From NCBI GenBank assembly GCA_947471985.1, contig CANIZL010000076.1, positions 1 to 33,858 of the forward strand: 33,858 nt of DNA. The letters are read 5' to 3'. This stretch comes from Verrucomicrobiota bacterium. Lineage in GTDB: Bacteria > Verrucomicrobiota > Verrucomicrobiia > Limisphaerales > UBA9464. The notes below the pieces were generated by a model. The model had not been told where the DNA came from, ran no database searches, and saw only the letters and a list, made by a program, of their open reading frames with translations. The first letter of the stretch is position 1, and each line of letters begins with the position of its first letter. Of this stretch, positions 8,401-15,343 are shown piece after piece. The translations under genes were made by a program, and so were the position numbers.

Positions 8401-10317
8401 CGCGGGGAGTTCGAGGTCGCCCACGGAATAGAAGCCGTTCTGGTCGGTCGTCGTCGTATATTCGGCGGCCGGCAAATCCACGGTTTCCGCACGCGTGATG
8501 GTAATCACCGCACCCACAAGACCAGACTCGCCACTATCCTGAATACCATTGGCGTTGGCATCATCCCAAGCGCGGTCGCCCAAGGTTCCGCCGGCATAGC
8601 CAAAGTCGATGTCGTCGCGGTTTTGTCCCGGGATCAAATCGAACGACGCCGCGTCCGCACTATTAAATCCTCCCGGAGGCGAATTCTGATCGTCGTAATC
8701 GTAGGTCTCGATATAACCCGGTGCCGGCGTGGCCAGAACCGTATAATGTCCGGCCGGCAATCCCGTGAAGAGATAATGGCCGCTAGCATCCGTCGCCGTG
8801 GTGGCAAGAATCGTGCCCGCGGCATCCCGCAAGGACACCTGCACACCGGGCATGGCCGGCTCGTCGTTGTCCTGCTGGCCATTGCTGTTCCGATCAATCC
8901 AAACGAGATCACCGACACTCGCGTCAATCTGTTGGTAGCCAAAATCCAGATCCTCACGGCGCTCGCCCGTGACAATGGTCACACTCGCACTGTTGGCGCT
9001 GGCAAATGTTCCGCCCGCCGGAGTTCCGTCGTCGAGATCATAGGACTGCCGGAAAGTGGCCGCCACACCGCTAACCACCACCGTATAATCCCCACCCGCG
9101 AGGTCGGTGAACAGGTACTTGCCGTCGGTATCCGTCAGCTGCGTCGCCAGCGGCGTCGTCAGATTGGAGGACGCATACAGGGTCACCGTCAGGTTCGGGT
9201 ATCCCGGCTCGTCCGCATCCTGCACGCCGTCGCCATTCACGTCTTTCCAGACGCGATCACCGATGGATCCAACGGGCTGGTAGTAGCCAAAATTCACATC
9301 CTTTTGGAATTGTTGACTCACGATATAGAGGAATGCCGCATTCGGGGACGACGGCAGTGCCGGCCAGAGCGTAATCCCGTCGTCCATGTCGTAGGACTGC
9401 GAATAACCCACGGGCTGTGAGACGGTCACCCAGAAAAGCCCGAAACCGGGACTCTCGGAAATCGAAACTCCAGTAAACAGGTAATTGCCGTTGGCATCCG
9501 TCACCTGGGAGGGCACTCCCGGCACCGGTTGCTCAAACATATCCAGCAGCGTGACCGTAACGCCGGCCATCCCGATTTCGTTACCCTGTGGATTGCCATC
9601 CTGATTGATGTCCAGCCAGACCTTACCGCTGATCGCGGCATCGGTCGGCGTATAATTGTAAACCACTTCCAAGTCAGCCCCTACTTCGGTGGAAATCTGG
9701 AACGAGATGGTGTCCGCTCCCGTGGCCACTGCCACGCCTTCGCCAATCAACCCCAGAGTGGTGTCGCCCGTGCCGACAAAAGAAGTGAACTCCACGCTGC
9801 CCGGTTGAAACTGAATCGTGGCGTACCCATCCGCCGAGAGCGGCGGATCGATCACAAACCCCGAGCCCTCAGTTCCCCCGCTGCCGGCGTAATCTGTCGT
9901 TCCGTCATACGCCGTCGCTTCGTAGCTGGTGGTGATACTGGGAGAATTTCCCAGCAAGGCGGACGAATAATCAGAATTAAAAACCGTAATCTGCCCCGTT
10001 GATCCAACGGTCAGGGTTCGTGCGGCGGGATCCAGATTCTCCGCCCGGGGCGTCGAACGGACGTGGCCGGTCAGGCGGAGTTCCACGCTGTTCAGCGTAC
10101 CGATCGCCGGATTGAACTTCGGAATCGTTTGAGGATGCGACCACGGCGACGGCTGGTTGTTAACCGTAACCGGCTCGGTCACCACCGAAGCCAAATAGCT
10201 GATGGTTAAATCCGAGGCGGCGGCCGTAACTCCAGCGGCCACAGCCGCCCCGAGGGTGATTATTCTGGGAGCCAAGCCCAGCCAGAGTCGTCGACTCCAG
10301 TCTTTTTGAGATTTCAT
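5437..10317 (-). CDS. Giant exported surface protein with eight SdrD B-like repeats
   Basis: The 1626-residue product has a signal peptide (about 1-36) and a choice-of-anchor-like N-terminal domain (about 37-225). Eight SdrD B-like domains follow, beginning near residues 228, 349, 464, 575, 690, 805, 924 and 1037. Each opens with a motif like GDxVWxDxNxNGxQDxxE, whose aspartates usually bind calcium, and most end in DFGY. A C-terminal part follows: a module with GYWKNW (about 1172-1294), an unassigned beta-rich domain (about 1295-1480), a second copy of the module (about 1483-1592) and a cysteine-rich tail. No LPXTG, PEP-CTERM or type IX sorting signal is visible, so the mode of attachment is unknown. 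An adhesive or structural surface role is inferred. It converges on moaE across a terminator. Confidence 0.9.
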   Translation of the reverse strand: MKSQKDWSRRLWLGLAPRIITLGAAVAAGVTAAASDLTISYLASVVTEPVTVNNQPSPWSHPQTIPKFNPAIGTLNSVELRLTGHVRSTPRAENLDPAARTLTVGSTGQITVFNSDYSSALLGNSPSITTSYEATAYDGTTDYAGSGGTEGSGFVIDPPLSADGYATIQFQPGSVEFTSFVGTGDTTLGLIGEGVAVATGADTISFQISTEVGADLEVVYNYTPTDAAISGKVWLDINQDGNPQGNEIGMAGVTVTLLDMFEQPVPGVPSQVTDANGNYLFTGVSISESPGFGLFWVTVSQPVGYSQSYDMDDGITLWPALPSSPNAAFLYIVSQQFQKDVNFGYYQPVGSIGDRVWKDVNGDGVQDADEPGYPNLTVTLYASSNLTTPLATQLTDTDGKYLFTDLAGGDYTVVVSGVAATFRQSYDLDDGTPAGGTFASANSASVTIVTGERREDLDFGYQQIDASVGDLVWIDRNSNGQQDNDEPAMPGVQVSLRDAAGTILATTATDASGHYLFTGLPAGHYTVLATPAPGYIETYDYDDQNSPPGGFNSADAASFDLIPGQNRDDIDFGYAGGTLGDRAWDDANANGIQDSGESGLVGAVITITRAETVDLPAAEYTTTTDQNGFYSVGDLELPAGTYVVSVTPPPGYRQTYDLDDGARLTGFTTVLSTVVELAAGQTRTDVDFGFQKLASVGDRVWLDYNGNGAQDSGETGIVGRTVALSQIVNGVESSVDTRTTDANGFYTFTNLLPGTYRLTVLNPPTRHIPTWDFDNQSGAVTTPHTAVFTLAAGEVRYTLDFGYQPLGSIGDTVWLDVNRNGVQDGAAEVGISGALITATSLTAGTYTTTTDVNGQYLIDNLPAANYTVVVQLPSGLTVDPTYDLDDGFRLSGFNTPNQASSLLNPGEDNRSFDFGYAARQPVLNSAIGDLVWNDINNNGVRDTGEPGLPAAQVQLQQNGTVLQTTTTGSSGQYLFTGLEAGTYTVVVSGVPGTPSYDVDDGHGPFVSPNRATVTVAANQTRSDVDFGYYQEPSLPLLASVGDFVWLDANGNGLQDTGEVGKEGVLVELLSGSAGTTVLTSTNTDASGKYAFRNVNAGTYRIRVTAPTNFGFTARDANANASDAIDSDIETTSGVSTAFTVLTGEQKLTIDAGLVQNYADLCVDEAAFTVGAPLCGFISSPGYWKNWKNHYTQTKFQSIIANTPHYKTKTVAQVEAILNNNANQYNRHLMAAELNVALNPSFGAGTYTASGAYAGKTVLQVLTIAYNTAAASAPTALLNTVLYLGAGGEGNCGEACLVSNMSSVTEAGWAFSLTGIGTDFIFDPVSGQFSELAGGLAKITGYIRSRANRDNGFMVTLNLSGYTTTVPTSPAGSPVLGLSPSKYIQNGGTINPATWSYYTSFSGTMTGFGGYQGAVLTVTSSGPSFQLGVGANGKNLNWGASGTFTYTRNVQACGATLATSGSGALALDLTDCRPGTPGGTTSTPACDLITTPTEWAGCSSHYTTTQLQGIITKTPHCSTKTVTQVMSLLNNTNDEYHRCLMSAELNVANHPAFALGVYGTGSCGGKTVLEILNMACSTSSPSKDLQDAVKYLGGCQTTTTSCPKSTCTTKCHTGTPTTICLVTIPPQ
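5540..6800 (-). repeat. Duplicated C-terminal module flanking an unassigned domain
   Basis: Two copies of a module of about 110 residues lie at roughly 6436-6800 and 5540-5870. They align along HYTxTxxQxII, TPHxxTKTVxQV, LNNxNxxYxRxLMxAELNVA and GKTVLxIL. The second copy has gained several cysteines (for example HCSTKT, YHRCLM, GSCGGK, YLGGC) that the first copy lacks. Between them sits a glycine- and threonine-rich domain I cannot name. Confidence 0.75.
6850..9640 (-). repeat. Eight tandem SdrD B-like repeat units in the surface protein
   Basis: Units of about 105-125 codons repeat head to tail at the protein level. Conserved anchors are the opening GD-VW-D-N-NG-QD motif, a central TDxxGxYxFTxL segment, a YDxDDG segment and a closing DFGY. 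The DNA of the units has diverged, so this is an old duplication series rather than a recent expansion. Unit 6 has an extra residue in the calcium-loop region (QDGAAEVG). Confidence 0.85.
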
Positions 10318-10784
10318 AACGAAATTCCATTAGCAGAACTTACCTGTCAGCGGCCGGGCGGCTTGGAAAGCGCGCAGCGGGACCAGACGTCGACACTCAT
10401 TAGGTAAGAAGCTTCTTGTGAAGAGATAAGAAAACAGCCTGAAAACACGAGCAAGAGAAAGTTTCAACATTTCTAGCGCAAAGTAGAGAATATGCTTACC
10501 AGACTAAGGCATTAGCCCTTACATAATCCGAATTTCATGCTCTTTTCTTTAGGCGCCAGCGAAATGAGGACGGGATTCCGCGAGCAACCGTCAACTTGCT
10601 TGGACTGAGTTTCTTAGCCGTAAAAATAAAATTTCCCGTGCCGGGAATAACATTCATTACCCCTCCCCCAACGCCCGCCCCACCAGCGAAATCCCCGCTA
10701 CTTCGCTTCGGCGTCCAGATTTGAGGATGCACGTTCCGGGTTGTTTTGGGCCGAGGCAGGCAACTAAGGTACCTGCTTTGACGA
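10318..10784. other. Divergent intergenic region between surface protein and SDR gene
   Basis: This 467-base stretch holds no convincing gene. The half next to the surface-protein start (about 10320-10540) is AT-rich compared with its surroundings and should carry that gene's promoter on the minus strand. A perfect 12-bp palindrome (AAGAAGCTTCTT) lies at 10406-10417. No Shine-Dalgarno site is seen before ATG 10317. I could not fix a confident -35/-10 pair. Confidence 0.5.
10406..10417. promoter_or_regulatory. Perfect 12-bp palindrome upstream of the surface-protein gene
   Basis: AAGAAGCTTCTT reads the same on both strands and lies about 90 bases upstream of the surface-protein ATG at 10317. 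It could be an operator half-site pair, but no second copy was found and chance is not excluded in AT-rich sequence. Confidence 0.25.
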
Positions 10785-12365
10785 ATGTCAGCTGAAATCG
10801 AAAACAACGTTTCCGGACCCGCGTCCGGCGCGGGCACCACGCCGGCCCAGCTCAAGACGGTAATTGATCTACTGGAACAGGTTGCGGCCAATCGCGTGCT
10901 GCTCGCCGGGCTTTCCGAAGCAGACCGAACCCGGTTGTCGCAGGCCACGGCGGCGATCTTCAACCCGGACATCTCCGAGCGGCGCCGCCTCGTGAAGGCG
11001 CGATCCCGTCAGCGCAAGGCCGAGAAAGTGGACCGTGACCAGGCCCGGTTGCAGGAAACGGGCATCCGGAAACTGCGGCGGGAAAAGGTCTTCACCACGC
11101 CGAATTTTTTCCCTCCCCTGCCCGCCCCCACGCCGGCCGCCGCGGCCGCCGGCGTCGAAGCGCCACCGCCGCCGGAGGTTGCGGCCCCGCAGAACTGCTA
11201 CTGCTGCAAACGCGACTATTCGACGCTGCATCATTTTTACGACCAATTGTGTCCCGCGTGTGCGGAATTGAACTTTCGCAAGCGGACGGAGACGGCCGAT
11301 CTCCGGGGGCGCGTCGCTCTCCTGACCGGCGGTCGTGTAAAGATCGGCTACCAAGCTGGTATCAAGCTTCTCCGGGCCGGCGCCCAACTCATCGTCTGTA
11401 CTCGGTTTCCCCGCGACTCCGCCGCCCGCTACGCCGCGGAGCCGGATTTTGCCGAATGGGGGCATCGTCTGGAGATCTTCGGCCTGGATCTCCGACACAC
11501 ACCCAGCGTGGAGGCCTTTTGCCGTCATCTGCTGACCACGCGCAACCGGCTGGATTTTATCATCAACAACGCCTGTCAGACGGTGCGGCGGCCCCCGGAT
11601 TTCTACCAGCACATGATGGAACTGGAAACGGCCGGGCGGGAAACCCTTCCCGTTTCGGCCCAGCATCTCCTGGGAGCCTATGAGGGACTGCGCGGCTACA
11701 ATCTTCTGCAGAGCAACGACTCGTCCGTCACCGACCCCGGGCTGGGCGCGGTGGCCGGCTTGACCCACGCCGCCCAGCTGTCGCAAGTACCGCTGCTACC
11801 CGAGGAAGCCGCGCCGCAACCCAGCCTGTTTCCGGCGGGTCGCCTCGATCAGGACCTGCAGCAGGTCGATCTCCGCGATCGCAATTCCTGGCGACTGCTG
11901 CTCGCCGAGGTGCCAACGGTGGAACTGCTGGAAGTGCAACTCGTCAACGCCATCGCGCCGTTCATCCTGAACGCCCGTTTGAAGCCGCTGATGCTGCGCT
12001 CGCCGGAGCGCGACAAACACATCGTCAACGTCTCCGCCGTGGAAGGACAGTTCTACCGGAAGTTCAAAACCACCCGGCACCCGCACACCAACATGGCCAA
12101 GGCGGCGCTCAACATGATGACCCGCACCTCGGCGACCGATTATCAAGCAGACGGCATCCACATGAACAGCGTCGATACCGGCTGGGTCACCGACGAGGAT
12201 CCCGTGCTCATCGCCACCCGGAAGCAGCAGGAGCACCGGTTTCATCCTCCGCTCGACATTGTCGATGGCGCGGCCCGCATCGTGGATCCGATCATCGCCG
12301 GCTTCAACACCGGGGAGCACGTTTGGGGACAATTCCTTAAGGATTACCGACCTACCGATTGGTAA
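10785..12365 (+). CDS. Zinc-ribbon SDR-family protein with atypical active site
   Basis: The 526-residue protein has an N-terminal helical region (1-105), a proline/alanine linker and a Cys4 zinc-ribbon-like segment (Cys138, Cys141, Cys156, Cys159). A Rossmann short-chain dehydrogenase domain follows from about residue 173. The nucleotide loop is TGGRVKIG (181-188) instead of TGxxxGxG. NNACQT replaces the usual NNAG. Around the usual YxxxK site the sequence is HTNMAKAAL, so the tyrosine position is threonine while the lysine remains. The catalytic-serine region VNVSAVEG is present. These features recur, to my recollection, in a distinct subgroup of large SDR proteins, so they are probably not decay. 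Substrate and cofactor are unknown. The start at ATG 10785 has no obvious ribosome-binding site. Confidence 0.82.
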   Translation: MSAEIENNVSGPASGAGTTPAQLKTVIDLLEQVAANRVLLAGLSEADRTRLSQATAAIFNPDISERRRLVKARSRQRKAEKVDRDQARLQETGIRKLRREKVFTTPNFFPPLPAPTPAAAAAGVEAPPPPEVAAPQNCYCCKRDYSTLHHFYDQLCPACAELNFRKRTETADLRGRVALLTGGRVKIGYQAGIKLLRAGAQLIVCTRFPRDSAARYAAEPDFAEWGHRLEIFGLDLRHTPSVEAFCRHLLTTRNRLDFIINNACQTVRRPPDFYQHMMELETAGRETLPVSAQHLLGAYEGLRGYNLLQSNDSSVTDPGLGAVAGLTHAAQLSQVPLLPEEAAPQPSLFPAGRLDQDLQQVDLRDRNSWRLLLAEVPTVELLEVQLVNAIAPFILNARLKPLMLRSPERDKHIVNVSAVEGQFYRKFKTTRHPHTNMAKAALNMMTRTSATDYQADGIHMNSVDTGWVTDEDPVLIATRKQQEHRFHPPLDIVDGAARIVDPIIAGFNTGEHVWGQFLKDYRPTDW

Positions 12366-12466
12366 GGGCCGCCTCGCCCCGCCGTGGCAGGTGCGCCGGG
12401 AAATTCCCGCCGCCCGCCCGCGGATCTGCTTGCGCAACCTCCCCTCACCCGGTGCAGATTCAGCCC

Positions 12467-13666
12467 ATGGCTTCCGCTCCCGCCACGCCCAGCGCCCGGG
12501 TCACCTCGATCGACGCCTACCGTGGGTTCGTCATGCTGCTGATGGCCGGCGAGGTGCTTCGGTTTGGGCACGTCGCCAAAAACCTGCCGGGAAATTCCTT
12601 CTGGGCTTTCCTGGATCAGCAGCAATCGCACGTCGACTGGCGCGGCTGTGTGCTGCACGATCTCATCCAGCCTTCGTTTTCCTTTCTGGTTGGTGTCGCT
12701 CTGCCGTGGTCCCTGGCCAGCCGTCAGGGCCGGGGAGACGGTTTTGGGAAAATGCTCGGTCACACCGTGATACGGTCCCTGGTTCTGATTCTGATGGGTG
12801 TTTTTCTCCGCTCCACCCACGCGAGCCAAACCAACTGGACGTTTGAAGATACGCTGTCCCAGATCGGCTTGGGCTACACCTTCCTCTGGCTGCTGGGCTG
12901 GTTGAAGCCCACCGGACAAGGGCTGGCCTGGGCCGGCCTCCTGCTCGGTTACTGGCTCCTCTTCGCCCTAACGCCGGTGCCGGGACCGGACTTCGACCTC
13001 GCCGCCAACGGAATCACCCCGGACTTCCATCGCGATCACTGGCTAAGCGGCTTTGCGGCCCACTGGAACAAGAACGCCAATCCCGCCCATTATTTCGATC
13101 AAGTGTGGTTGAATCTGTTTTCGCGCTCAAAACCCTGGCTCTACAACGGCGGAGGCTACGTAACGCTGAGTTTTGTGCCCACGTTGGGTACGATGCTCCT
13201 CGGGCTTCTGGCGGGTGGCTGGCTCCGCCGAACCGATTGGTCGGGCTCCCGCAAGGTTGGGCAATTGGCCATCGCCGGTCTGGCTGGACTCGGCCTGGGC
13301 TTGGCGCTGGATGCCGCTGGCGTTTGTCCGGTGGTTAAGCGGATCTGGACGCCGTCCTGGGTTCTCTTCAGCGGTGGATGGTGCTGCCTATTCCTCGCCG
13401 CGTTTTACGGGGCTTGCGATGTTCTCGTCCGCCGGGCTTGGGCATTTCCCCTGGTGGTGGTCGGCGCCAATTCGATCTTCATGTATTTCATCGCCCACCT
13501 GTGGGACGAGTTCTTTTTCCGCAATCTGAAAACCCACCTCGGACCCGACTTCTGGCCAAATCTCGCCGGGCCCTACGCACCCATGGTGGAAGGTCTGGCG
13601 GTACTGGGCTTGATGTGGCTGTGCTGCGCCTGGCTCTGGCGGCGGCGCATCTTCATCCGCGTCTAA
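12467..13666 (+). CDS. Multipass membrane acyltransferase (COG4299 / HGSNAT-like)
   Basis: The 399-residue protein has about ten hydrophobic segments. It matches the predicted acyltransferase family related to heparan-alpha-glucosaminide N-acetyltransferase (DUF5009/COG4299): the opening SIDAYRGFVMLLM, then DWRGCVLHDLIQPSFSFLVG and SFVPTLGTMLLGLLAG, and a C-terminal ANSIFMYFIAHL segment. Members are thought to acetylate sugars at the membrane using acetyl-CoA; the actual acceptor here is unknown. The frame is open from 12359, but the family starts just before the SIDAYRG motif, so ATG 12467 was chosen. It follows the SDR gene by 101 bases and precedes the HAD-Nudix gene by about 35. Confidence 0.9.
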   Translation: MASAPATPSARVTSIDAYRGFVMLLMAGEVLRFGHVAKNLPGNSFWAFLDQQQSHVDWRGCVLHDLIQPSFSFLVGVALPWSLASRQGRGDGFGKMLGHTVIRSLVLILMGVFLRSTHASQTNWTFEDTLSQIGLGYTFLWLLGWLKPTGQGLAWAGLLLGYWLLFALTPVPGPDFDLAANGITPDFHRDHWLSGFAAHWNKNANPAHYFDQVWLNLFSRSKPWLYNGGGYVTLSFVPTLGTMLLGLLAGGWLRRTDWSGSRKVGQLAIAGLAGLGLGLALDAAGVCPVVKRIWTPSWVLFSGGWCCLFLAAFYGACDVLVRRAWAFPLVVVGANSIFMYFIAHLWDEFFFRNLKTHLGPDFWPNLAGPYAPMVEGLAVLGLMWLCCAWLWRRRIFIRV

Positions 13667-13701
13667 GTCCCGGATCGCACCACCGCAGCCCCCCATTTCC
13701 C

Positions 13702-14790
13702 CTGAAAACTCTCAATCACCTCATCCTCGATTGGTCGGGCACCCTGGTTGATGACCTGCCGGCGGTGTGGCAGGCGAGCAATCACTGCTTCGAACAAGCG
13801 GGCGTGCCGACGATGTCGCTGCCCCAGTTCCGGGCGGAATTCACGCTGCCGTACGAGCCATTCTACCAGCAACGAGCGCCCCATGTCGCCCTGACCCAGT
13901 TGGAGCGGTGGTTTCAGGACCGCATGCGCGGACTTCGAGACGGGGTGACCGAACTCCCGCACGCCCGCGAATTTCTTGTCTGGGCCCGACAGAGTGGACT
14001 CACCCTGCATCTGCTGAGCGCCATCCATCCGGATGATTTTGCGGCCCAGGTCCGCCAGAACGGCTTCGATCAGTACTTTCATAGCATCCACCTCCGGGCA
14101 CTGGACAAGGTAACCGTCATTGGCCGGCTCCTGGCAGAGCATCGCCTGGACCCCGCCTCGACCTTGTACGTGGGCGACATGGAGCACGATATCCACACCG
14201 CCCGGCACGGTGGGGTCCGCAGCGCCGGGGTGCTCACCGGGTACAACTCACGGGCCCAACTGGAAGCCGCACGACCGGACTGGATTTTCGAGCACCTGGG
14301 CGAATTGCGCGCCCACCTGGAGGCGTCCGCGGTCTCACTGAATGTCTCCCCGGCCACCCCCCGTCGATTCCCGATTCCCACGGTGGGTGCGCTGATTTTC
14401 GACGACGCCGGGCGGGTATTGATGATTCAAACCCACAAATGGTCACATCTCTGGGGCATTCCCGGCGGTAAGATCGAGTGGGGCGAAGCCAGCGAGGCCG
14501 CACTGCATCGTGAAATACTGGAAGAAACGGCCTTGAAAATCACCGAGGCCCGGATGGTTCTGGTGCAGGATGCGATTCATCCCAGCGAATTCCATCGGGA
14601 CGCCCACTTTCTGCTCCTCAATTACGTCTGCCGGGCGCCCGGGCACCAGACCGTCCAGCTCAATGACGAGGCGGAAGAGTTCCGGTGGGTCACGGTCGCG
14701 GAAGCGACCCGGATGTCCTTGAACACGCCGACCCGTATCCTCTTGGAGCACTGGGCTCTTCACGGGGCCAAAGCGGGTTTGCTGGCCTGA
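13702..14790 (+). CDS. HAD phosphatase-Nudix hydrolase fusion
   Basis: The 362-residue product joins two hydrolases. Residues 1-205 are a HAD domain with motif I DWSGT (Asp10; the usual second Asp is Ser12), motif II Ser106, Lys136, and motif IV GDMEHD (158-163). Residues 222-350 are a Nudix domain with box G256-x5-E262-x7-REILEE (270-275). The usual glycine after the EE pair is threonine. The absence of the HAD acid/base Asp recalls phosphonatase, which has DWAGT. Substrates are unknown; a metabolite-repair role is an inference. There is no ATG, GTG or TTG in frame between the acyltransferase stop and the HAD motif. The CTG at 13702 (reading MKTLNHLILDW) fits best, while GTG codons further up lie inside the acyltransferase gene. 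Confidence 0.85.
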   Translation: MKTLNHLILDWSGTLVDDLPAVWQASNHCFEQAGVPTMSLPQFRAEFTLPYEPFYQQRAPHVALTQLERWFQDRMRGLRDGVTELPHAREFLVWARQSGLTLHLLSAIHPDDFAAQVRQNGFDQYFHSIHLRALDKVTVIGRLLAEHRLDPASTLYVGDMEHDIHTARHGGVRSAGVLTGYNSRAQLEAARPDWIFEHLGELRAHLEASAVSLNVSPATPRRFPIPTVGALIFDDAGRVLMIQTHKWSHLWGIPGGKIEWGEASEAALHREILEETALKITEARMVLVQDAIHPSEFHRDAHFLLLNYVCRAPGHQTVQLNDEAEEFRWVTVAEATRMSLNTPTRILLEHWALHGAKAGLLA

Positions 14791-14893
14791 TTCCCCAGCC
14801 ACGGATGCCCGCCAACGCGGCGGCATACCGACGCGCCTGGGCCGGTCCCGGTGCTTGGCCGTGCCGGCGACCCAGGCGGCAAAAGCAGTTCCC

Positions 14894-14954
14894 GGCCCCG
14901 CCGCTGCCGCGTCGCAGCACCCCTGCCACACCGGGTAACATATCCGGCGGGGCC
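14894..14954. repeat. Perfect 10-bp GC inverted repeat with internal hairpin
   Basis: GGCCCCGCCG at 14894-14903 is the exact reverse complement of 14945-14954. The 41-base interval contains a smaller hairpin (GCTGC/GCAGC, 14902-14917 region). No T tract follows, so it is not a standard intrinsic terminator. It may be a Rho-type or unusual terminator for the HAD-Nudix gene, or part of a structured RNA. Confidence 0.5.
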
Positions 14955-14984
14955 CTCCTCCGGCATTCACCCGGATACGTTTTA

Positions 14985-15005
14985 TTCTTATATTATACAT
15001 AAGAA
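14985..15005. promoter_or_regulatory. AT-rich inverted repeat overlapping a possible -10 region
   Basis: TTCTTAT at 14985-14991 and ATAAGAA at 14999-15005 form a perfect 7-bp inverted repeat around ATTATAC. The centre contains TATTAT (14991-14996), close to a -10 box, but no good -35 box sits at the right distance. It could be an operator over the surface-protein promoter. Confidence 0.35.
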
Positions 15006-15250
15006 ATAAACCGTAAAACCGTAAACCAAAACACATAATCAGGCTCGTTAATAGAGTCCAGCTATAAATTAGAATGCCTTAAATGAAAGGCTTTCGATGC
15101 TCAACACACCGAAAAACCCCTAAGAATTCGCGGGTTTTCCGTGCGAAAACCATTGAAAATCAACCATCAAAAGCCACGAAACATTTTGAAAATATCGAGA
15201 AACTTTTGTTCTTGAATCATGTTTTCGCGCGTCTTACTTATTTAAAATGG

Positions 15251-15304
15251 CCTGATTTTGGGGCCCCTAATGGCGCCGCAAATGAGGCCCTGATAAGAAT
15301 CAGG
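15251..15304 (+). promoter_or_regulatory. Long-range stem in the leader of the second surface-protein gene
   Basis: CCTGATT (15251-15257) pairs with AATCAGG (15298-15304), and inside it GGGCC (15261-15265) pairs with GGCCC (15286-15290). The nested stems form an extended hairpin ending 39 bases before ATG 15344. This could be a 5'-UTR regulatory structure. No known riboswitch class is recognised. Confidence 0.35.
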
Positions 15305-15343
15305 CGTTGGGCCCTTGGGAAATGGGAGGTTTTTATTTAAATT

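Larger units (their letters stand above)
14791..15343. other. Structured, partly AT-rich non-coding region upstream of second surface protein
   Basis: This 553-base stretch has two parts. Bases 14791-14980 are GC-rich with long inverted repeats. Bases 14981-15343 are strikingly AT-rich for this genome and should form the promoter and leader of the surface-protein gene at 15344. An 85-codon basic ORF (15083-15340) ends three bases before that start; I consider it probably fortuitous, but it could be a leader ORF. GGGAGG at 15324-15329 is 14 bases from the ATG, a long spacing. Confidence 0.6.

Noticed and set aside
6751-9420. Long plus-strand frames (317 and 571 codons) opposite the surface protein
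   Set aside because: Antisense of the repetitive SdrD units. The translation is rich in Arg, His and Ile and simply mirrors the repeats.
5437-10317. Head-to-tail repeats read as a CRISPR array or minisatellite
   Set aside because: The repeats are protein-level units of about 340 bases with diverged DNA, inside one reading frame.
14791-14980. Small SRP RNA or other housekeeping RNA in the GC-rich spacer
   Set aside because: The conserved SRP loop sequence (GGAAGGAAGCAGC type) is absent, and no RNase P or tmRNA signature was seen.
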